A stretch of DNA of 64,000 bases, taken from Galeopsis tetrahit (taxonomy: Eukaryota > Streptophyta > Magnoliopsida > Lamiales > Lamiaceae). The translations under genes and the position numbers were made by a program. The stretch spans positions 727,001-791,000 of the forward strand of contig OY776124.1 in assembly GCA_963675135.1 (NCBI GenBank), given 5' to 3'. Shown piece by piece: positions 57,801-64,000 of the stretch (positions within the stretch are counted from its first letter, which is position 1; each line of letters begins with the position of its first letter). Below the pieces are notes generated by a model. That model worked only from the letters and a program-made list of their open reading frames with translations. It had not been told where the DNA came from and searched no databases.

Positions 57801-58229
57801 GACATGATTTATTTTCGTTGAAAGTATCTTTTTAATTTTTAAATTTACCAGATCTGAATATCTCAACTACTGATGCACATTAAAATTGCAAATGGTGTAT
57901 TTTTTGATAATTTAATAGGGTATACAATCGAATGTATTCTTATATGTTGGATATAAATTTTATTTTAAATCTGATTAAACATTTATTTTGAATCTAATTA
58001 ATCTCATATTTTGAGCTAATCTATCCGGGGTCTATACTATATCTATTTGCCTATTTTGTGATGTTGAAATCACACCATACTTCACATGCATTCTGTGATC
58101 TTAATAAACTAATCGACATATTAATTCACGTTTTTGTTTATTTAATGGAATTAAAGCGACATATTAATTTCCATCTAGTCATGTTTTTTTTTTTTTTTTG
58201 TATACTTAATTCTTAATTAACACCCTCGA
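57801..58229. other. Spacer between dirigent units
   Basis: AT-rich; no gene recognised. A T run lies at 58184-58199. Confidence 0.5.
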
Positions 58230-59067
58230 TGTCAAAATTTGCACTTATATCTCCACTTCTTTATAAATTAAAGAGAATAATGATTCCAGTTTGAATCTCT
58301 GAAATGTGTTTAATGATATTATTGAAAGATTTCAGATATTTGTAACGAGCTTCCCTTAAAAAAAAAGAAAAAAAAAAAGAAATATACGGAGTATATATAT
58401 ACAGTATATATTTAAAATTTCCATATATATAGAAAGAGGTAGAAATTAGAATGTAGAATCCGTAATCATTTTTTAAAAATTTTAAATATTATATATACTT
58501 CTTTCATTGCATAATTATTTATATATTCCAAAATTTTTTTTTTTTTTCTAAATTCTACAGTCAACCCTCCCAATATTCACATATTTACACAAAATGTCAT
58601 TACTTTTATATTCAATTCATTCAATTATTTTGTTTACTTTATTCATAAAAATTTATAAAATTACACTTCAAAACTAGCTCCATTTATTAAATTTTTGTTT
58701 CTTTCTTAGTCTGTTTGAACAACTCTGAAACGAGGTAGTATAAATTAACAATGGAAATTACATTTAATACGTTTCACTTAAATACTATATTCTGCAAATA
58801 AATATAGGATTAAATAGAAGTAACGTGGTGGAAAAGACAAGAACAGCTTCAAAAGTCGTAATATATATACCTACAAATATGCATATATATGGTGGCAATG
58901 ATACCCTATGTTTCAACATTTTTCATTACCATACTTTAGCTTGTCTGGAAAGATTACTATATAAAATCAAAGTGAGTGTAATAATTATTCAAAATTTTAT
59001 ATATTTTTTTAATTTGAATTTGTTGAGTAGGATTCAATCGACCCAATAGTTTGGTCTAATATTGTTA

Positions 59068-59355
59068 CCCCCTCCGTCCCATACTCGATGATCCAAATCA
59101 ATTGGGGATGAATTTTAACGAATGAATTATTTATTAGTTTTATGAAAGTTAAAGTGGAGGTAGTAAGGACTTTTCAATCTTATAAATAGTAATAAAGTTA
59201 CTTTTTAATGTAATAAAGTAGTGACATTTATTGTAATATTGTGATATTGTGATGTTTTAAGGAAATTGTTTAAAAATATTTTTGCTATTTTAGGTAACGT
59301 GTCATCAAGTAAGAAACATCTAAAATGGTAAAATGGGTCATCAAATATTGGACAG
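59068..59355. mobile_element. Stowaway-like MITE
   Basis: The left end CCCCCTCCGTCCCATACTCG aligns with the complement of the right end (TTTGATGACCCATTTTAC inside, terminal part decayed). TA lies on both sides (59066-59067 and 59356-59357). It is absent from duplication unit 1. Confidence 0.7.
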
Positions 59356-59826
59356 TATAATTTTTATAAATATTAGAATTTACCATTCAAATATTATATT
59401 TTTTTATTTTCACGTATACATTTGATAAAAGTAGGCATTTTTAATAACCGAACATTTAAAGCAAACACGTCTTTATACAAATTATTAGTAAGGTTTGATT
59501 CTATATTAGTTCACAATTTATAGTCGATCAGTATTAATTTAATCGCGAGTTTTGACATTTTTATATAAATTTACCATTTATTTATCGTTTCAATTTGATA
59601 CAACGTGTAAATTCATGAGTGGTTTTGAAGTGTACTCATTGAAAAGCAAAGGAAGACTAAGGTTACATAAATCTCCAAAAGTAGTATTAAGATTACAAAT
59701 TCAATACTCCACCACCTAACTCACTTTTTAAATATGTATTTAAACTTTAAAGTTTAAATCACATAAACACCCAACATTTTGCTACAAATACTACACCAAT
59801 AGTGATGAATGTATCACTATAGAACC

Positions 59827-60387
59827 ATGGCTATTACCAATTTAAATTCATTCGTTTTCATTCTCTTCATCTCCATCCTCCTCTTTTCCGATGTTAGGGG
59901 TACGAAAAACGATGTTGACATAGCTCAGCTCAACAAAAAACTGACCAAAGAAAACCTCAGTCATTTTCGACTATATTGGCATGACATTGTTACTGGTCGC
60001 ACGCCTACATCAATCCCGATCGTGAATTCAACTATGAAATATGGGTTCGGGCAAATCAACATGATTGACAATCCGCTAACCCTAGGGCCCGAGTTGAGCT
60101 CCAAGGTTGCCGGAAGAGCCCAAGGATTTTATGCACTAGATTCACAAGAGGATTTTGGAATATTGATGACCATGAATTTTGTGTTTAAATATGGTAAGTA
60201 TAATGATAGCACGATTTCAATACTAGGGAGAAACGAGGTGTTCAATCAAGTGAGAGAAATGCCTGTAATTGGCGGAAGTGGACTTTTTCGATTTGCTCGG
60301 GGTTATGTTGAAGCCCGAACACATGATTTTAATCTCAAGACGGGGGATGCCACCGTGGAATATAATATTTATGTGTTACATTATTGA
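59827..60387 (+). CDS. Dirigent protein 2
   Basis: A single exon of 186 aa, about 84% identical by eye to gene 1 over the mature part. The ACCATGG start matches gene 1 and an in-frame ATG at 59809 is upstream. The signal peptide lacks four residues compared with gene 1. It has the same motifs: FRLYWHDIVTGRTPTS, NPLTLGPELSS, AQGFYA, GYVEA. It differs at KYNDSTISIL, where Gly is replaced by Asp but the N-glycosylation site is kept. An extra site is created by VNSTMK. The frame is intact. Confidence 0.93.
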   Translation: MAITNLNSFVFILFISILLFSDVRGTKNDVDIAQLNKKLTKENLSHFRLYWHDIVTGRTPTSIPIVNSTMKYGFGQINMIDNPLTLGPELSSKVAGRAQGFYALDSQEDFGILMTMNFVFKYGKYNDSTISILGRNEVFNQVREMPVIGGSGLFRFARGYVEARTHDFNLKTGDATVEYNIYVLHY

Positions 60388-60560
60388 TTATGCAATTGCA
60401 TGCCTTGAATTCTCCAAGCAAGTAATTAACAATAATTGCTTTGGTTATCTTATATATTTTTCTAGACCAAAATTTCTGGCAATTTAATTTGATGTGCCCT
60501 ACACAATGTTGAAACTATATATGCCATGATTTATTTTCGTTGCATGACAAAAAAAGTCAT

Positions 60561-61055
60561 GTCTTAATTTTTTATTTAACGAAAATATTCAGTGGATTAA
60601 TAAAACATTATAAATTAAGTTATAGGAGTAATTGTTAAATGCTCAAATTAAAAAAAAAAATGTAATTCTAAAATACATAATGAACTCAGATTTATTTTTA
60701 AAAAGTGAAAAAATCGAATTTAAAAATAACAAATAAAATAAACATTTGTTCATCATCTTCTCACCCACCCATGCACATGTTAAACATAAATCAATAGAAA
60801 ATTGTTCTCAAAACATTAATAATCTCTAAATTCAATATAATAATACTTAGGATTTAAACTAGTTTTAAGTACATAAGTTAAATTAGTCACAAATTGCCAC
60901 ACCTACCTACTAAATTATTTTGTGCTTTGTTTATCTCGAATTCAATAAACAGTGACATTTAGTACGTTAAATTGTAACCACATGAATTTGAGTTTGCTTT
61001 TTTTTTTTTAAATTTTTTTTATATATATGGACGTGATATGCTATAAATAATGAAA
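60561..61055. other. AT-rich spacer
   Basis: Between dirigent unit 2 and the third, partial unit. No gene or RNA recognised. Confidence 0.5.
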
Positions 61056-61960
61056 ATCACATTTGCTATATTTTACATGCATAAGCATGGTGGCAGTGAG
61101 GCCCCTGGTAATTATATAGAATTAAATTGAAAAGACAATATATCTTCAAAAGTCAAAAGTTATTTATATGTATGGTGGCAATGAGGCCCCTATATATGTT
61201 TGAACATTTTTCATTACTATATATATATGGTCCTAAGCAACATTAAACCATTTATATTTGTGAATTGGAATTAATTTGTTTGAGTAGGATTGAATCAACT
61301 AATCGAATAAGATCACCTGTTTTAATTTTGATGTTTCATATTATATTTTACTATAAATAATAAACGTCGTCCTATAATATTGGGGGCGACATGTGTTAAA
61401 AATTTAATAGAAGTGAAATACCATTGAAACACAAAAAGTAGAGAACAGGAGAATCGAACTAGAAATTTTAGTGGTCGTGCGTCTACATCAGTCCCGATCG
61501 TAAAATCACCGATGAAAAATGGGTTCGAGCAATTCAACATGATTCACAATCCGCTAGCACTAGGTCCCAAGTTGAACTCCAAGGTTGCTGGAAAAGCCTA
61601 AGAATTTTACACGTTGACTTCACAAGAGCTTTGTGTTCAAATATGGTAAATATAATGACAGCACGATCTTAATACTTGGGAGGAACGAGGTGTTCAATCA
61701 CGTGAGAGTGATGCCCGTGATTGGAGGAATCGGGCATTTTTTATTTGCTCGAGAATAAGTTGAAGCCTGAACACATGATTTTGATCTCAAGACTGGAATG
61801 CCACATGCAGTGGAATATAATATTTATGTGTTACATTATTGATTTGGTTATCTTAATTTTCTAGATCAAATTTCTGGCAATTTAATTTGATGTCCCTATA
61901 CATGTTGAAACTATATATGCCGTGATTTATTTTCGTTGAAAGTATGGTATGACAAAAAAA
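61056..61960 (+). repeat. Partial third dirigent unit
   Basis: Shares upstream blocks (CACATTTGCTATA, GGTGGCAATGAGGCC, GTTTGAACATTTTTCATTAC) and downstream blocks (TTCTGGCAATTTAATTTGATG) with units 1 and 2. It carries a dirigent pseudogene. Its upstream part 61217-61300 is also found, inverted, at the end of the window. Confidence 0.72.
61471..61842 (+). pseudogene. Dirigent pseudogene
   Basis: Starts inside the coding region (GTGGTCGTGCGTCTACATCA corresponds to the SGRAPTS part) with no signal peptide or start codon. Defects: a TAA replacing a Gln codon after GGAAAAGCC (near 61600), a deletion of about 26 bp after TTCACAAGAG (61620-61633), a TAA after TTTGCTCGAGAA (near 61757), and an indel near 61793-61808. 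The normal C-terminal codons and stop are still recognisable. It is most similar to genes 1 and 2. Confidence 0.9.
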
Positions 61961-62858
61961 AAGTCATGTCTTAATTTTTTATTTTACGAAAATATTCAGT
62001 GGATAATAAATAAAACATTATAAATTAAATTATAACTGTTAAATGCTCAGATTTAAAAATTATTTAATTGTTCTGGTATGCTTGGACAACTTTTGGGATC
62101 TGCACTTCTATATATTTTTAAAAATGGAATTATTTTATGGAGTATTTTATTAAAACGAATAATATAAACATTTTTTCATCATCTTCTCACCCACTCTGCC
62201 TCCTGCCCAAATTTAAAAATAGCAAATACGGAGTAATATAAACATTTTATTTAATTTATTAACAAGTGTTATATTAAAAATTAATCAAAACATCATAAGA
62301 TTAATTAGAAATGATAGGTGTCAAAGATCCAGTTGAATGGAATATTAGGTGAAACACAAAAAGTAAAACATATAACAATTTAATCTAGTCGAAACGATGA
62401 TTAGCCTAGTAACTTAAAACGAACCCTCCGTTACATATTATTAATTTGTTGCATTTAGTCTTCAATTTGTTTAGCCATTTTTATCACGTTTTTTCTTAAA
62501 TTACCTCTATGTAAATTTTCATAATTTTTCATTAATTTACTATTTTCCATTTTTTTAAATAATTGAAGCAAGTTATTACCCGATTCCTTTATTTTTCCTC
62601 GTTTTTTTTTTCTTTTCATCTTTAATGGAGAGTACATTTGTAAAAAATAAGTGGTTTCAACGAAAATAAATAAGGCCATACTTTATTTCAACATTTTGTA
62701 GGGCACATCACATTAAATTGCCCAAAATTTGGGCTACAAACATAAGATAACCAAAGCAATACTTGTGTACTTGCTAGGAGAATCCAGGGCAAGTAACAAT
62801 CATATCATAATTAACACTGGAATCATAGAGTAGGATTATATTTTTAGAAAAATATTAA
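61843..62858. other. Spacer between pseudogene and dirigent gene 3
   Basis: AT-rich. The part 62690-62780 is the inverted counterpart of the downstream block of units 1 and 2 (GTAGGGCACATCACATTAAATTG). No other gene. A minus-strand open frame at 62455-62679 is Lys/Asn-rich and unsupported. Confidence 0.5.
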
Positions 62859-63428
62859 TCAATAAGGGGACACATAAATATTATACTCCACGGTGGTACT
62901 CATAGTCTTTTTATCAAAATAATGTGATTGGACCTCAGCATAGCCTCGAGCAAATCGAAAATGTCCGGTTCCTCCAATCACAGGCATCTCTCTCACGTGA
63001 TCAAACACTTCATTCCTCCCTAGTATTGTAATTGTGCTACCATTATACTTACCGTATGTGAGCGCAAAGTTCATGACCATCAATAGCCCAAGCTTCTCTT
63101 GTGAAGCAACCGCATAAAATCCTTGGGCTTTTCCAGCAACCTTGGAGCTCAATTCAGGTCCTAGGGTTAGCAGATTGTCAATCATGTTGATTGATCCGAA
63201 CCCATTGCTGGTATTTGTTTTCACAACTTCGATTGACGTAGGAGCACGGCCACTGACAATGTTGTGCCAATATAGTCGAACATGATTTAGTTTTTCTTTA
63301 ATTGGTTTTTGATCGAGTTGGATTGAATCAACATTATTTTTTATATCGAGAACGCTAAAAGAGGTGGAAAAGAGGAGGACAATGATGAAGAGGATGAAAA
63401 GGAATGAATTTGGGTGGATGGTATGCAT
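62859..63428 (-). CDS. Dirigent protein 3 (inverted)
   Basis: A single exon of 189 aa on the minus strand, facing the pseudogene. It has a signal peptide (SFLFILFIIVLLFSTSFSVL), VRLYWHNIVSGRAPTS, a variant NLLTLGPELSS where the other genes have NPLTLGPELSS, AQGFYA, KYNGSTITILGRN and FRFARGYAEV. The end is EYNIYVSPY. It is more diverged than genes 1 and 2 from each other. Its upstream DNA is an inverted copy of that of the pseudogene unit. Intact frame; a TATTTAAA box lies about 70-75 bp upstream of the start. Confidence 0.92.
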   Translation of the reverse strand: MHTIHPNSFLFILFIIVLLFSTSFSVLDIKNNVDSIQLDQKPIKEKLNHVRLYWHNIVSGRAPTSIEVVKTNTSNGFGSINMIDNLLTLGPELSSKVAGKAQGFYAVASQEKLGLLMVMNFALTYGKYNGSTITILGRNEVFDHVREMPVIGGTGHFRFARGYAEVQSHYFDKKTMSTTVEYNIYVSPY

Positions 63429-64000
63429 GGTTATGAGAGAAATTCTAGTGATATATTGCTTTAGAATTTGAGTTGGAAATGTTTGTATGGCTTGTTTAAA
63501 TACACATTTGAAAGGTGAGTTAGGTGGAACATTGAATTTGTTGCATGTCTTTAATACAATTTGAAGAAAGAAAAAAAAACAATTGATACTCCTCCATTTT
63601 TATTTTTTAACATCTACACTAAATTTTTCCTCAAAATAAAAATAAAAATGCATGCACACTAAATTTTTAGATAAAACGTTCATTCCAGCCGATGTAATAA
63701 TTTGAATTCAAATCTTACAATAATTATATAATAATAATTGATATGATGTATTCAATTGTATTCATAATATAAAAGAAGTAACTAGCTCATACAAATTTAA
63801 ATATTGCACCCCATGCTTGTCAACTAGACAAATTTGAATGATAAGACATTAATGAAATAGAATTACAATTTTATTAAAGTTAATTAAGTCAACTATTAGT
63901 CAATTAGCCCAAACATTTGGGTGGATTCAATCCTACTCAAACAAATAAATTCAAATTCACAAATATAAATGAAAAAATATTGCTTAGGACCATATATAGT
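63429..64000 (-). promoter_or_regulatory. Upstream region of dirigent gene 3
   Basis: Contains TATTTAAA close to the start, and at 63914-64000 a stretch that is the reverse complement of 61217-61300 (shared GGTCCTAAGCAA, TTTGTTTGAGTAGGATTGAATC). It confirms that the duplicated unit includes the promoter. The window ends here. Confidence 0.6.

Larger units (their letters stand above)
58230..60560 (+). repeat. Dirigent duplication unit 2
   Basis: Corresponds to 55500-57800, with gene starts 2825 bp apart. Unit 2 alone carries the Stowaway-like MITE at 59068-59355, while it lacks the CACTA MITE: around the homologous site it reads GTGTAAATTCATGAG without interruption. Confidence 0.8.

Overview
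The window is nuclear DNA of a flowering plant, probably a eudicot. The genes have GT-AG introns, the intergenic DNA is AT-rich, there is a nuclear tRNA-Gly, and the gene families are plant ones (dirigent proteins, DUF538, DUF761, a GPI-anchored lipid-transfer protein, a PUT/LAT polyamine transporter, a DDX3-type RNA helicase). The species cannot be named from the sequence.

Bases 1-38509 are mostly transposons. A broken Copia gag-pol (1-3063) abuts the 3' part of a Ty3/gypsy element (element A, 3064-9151). A 1052-bp non-autonomous hAT element interrupts element A. Element A ends inside a Mutator-like MITE (9152-9911); a second MITE copy (13726-14434) lies on the other side of an intact two-exon polyamine transporter gene (10179-12492, minus). 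At 15049-36006 two Ty3/gypsy elements of Tat-like organisation are nested. The outer one has 728-bp LTRs and a GATAT duplication. The inner one (15854-27012) has 701-bp LTRs and a GAGGC duplication. Both run on the minus strand. Two Mutator-like elements in inverted orientation follow (36261-37359 and 37628-38509).

All three gypsy elements share one layout: gag-pol on one strand, an intron-containing extra gene on the opposite strand between pol and the 3' LTR, and a repeat- and hairpin-rich block where the two converge. The extra gene is intact only in the inner element (three exons, 642 aa). The outer element has lost reverse transcriptase and most of the first RNase H domain by a deletion that keeps the reading frame.

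Bases 38596-64000 are gene territory: tRNA-Gly(UCC), a six-coding-exon DEAD-box helicase (40611-44692), a small DUF761 protein with an internal tandem duplication, a DUF538 protein, a three-exon GPI-anchored lipid-transfer protein, and a dirigent cluster of three intact genes and one pseudogene (57002-63428). The cluster grew by duplication of units that include the promoters. MITEs present in only one unit date those insertions after the duplication. Many small Stowaway-like MITEs fill the spaces.

The most interesting signals are the spliced antisense genes of the retrotransposons, the conserved foldable element with compensatory changes after pol, and the in-frame RT-less derivative.
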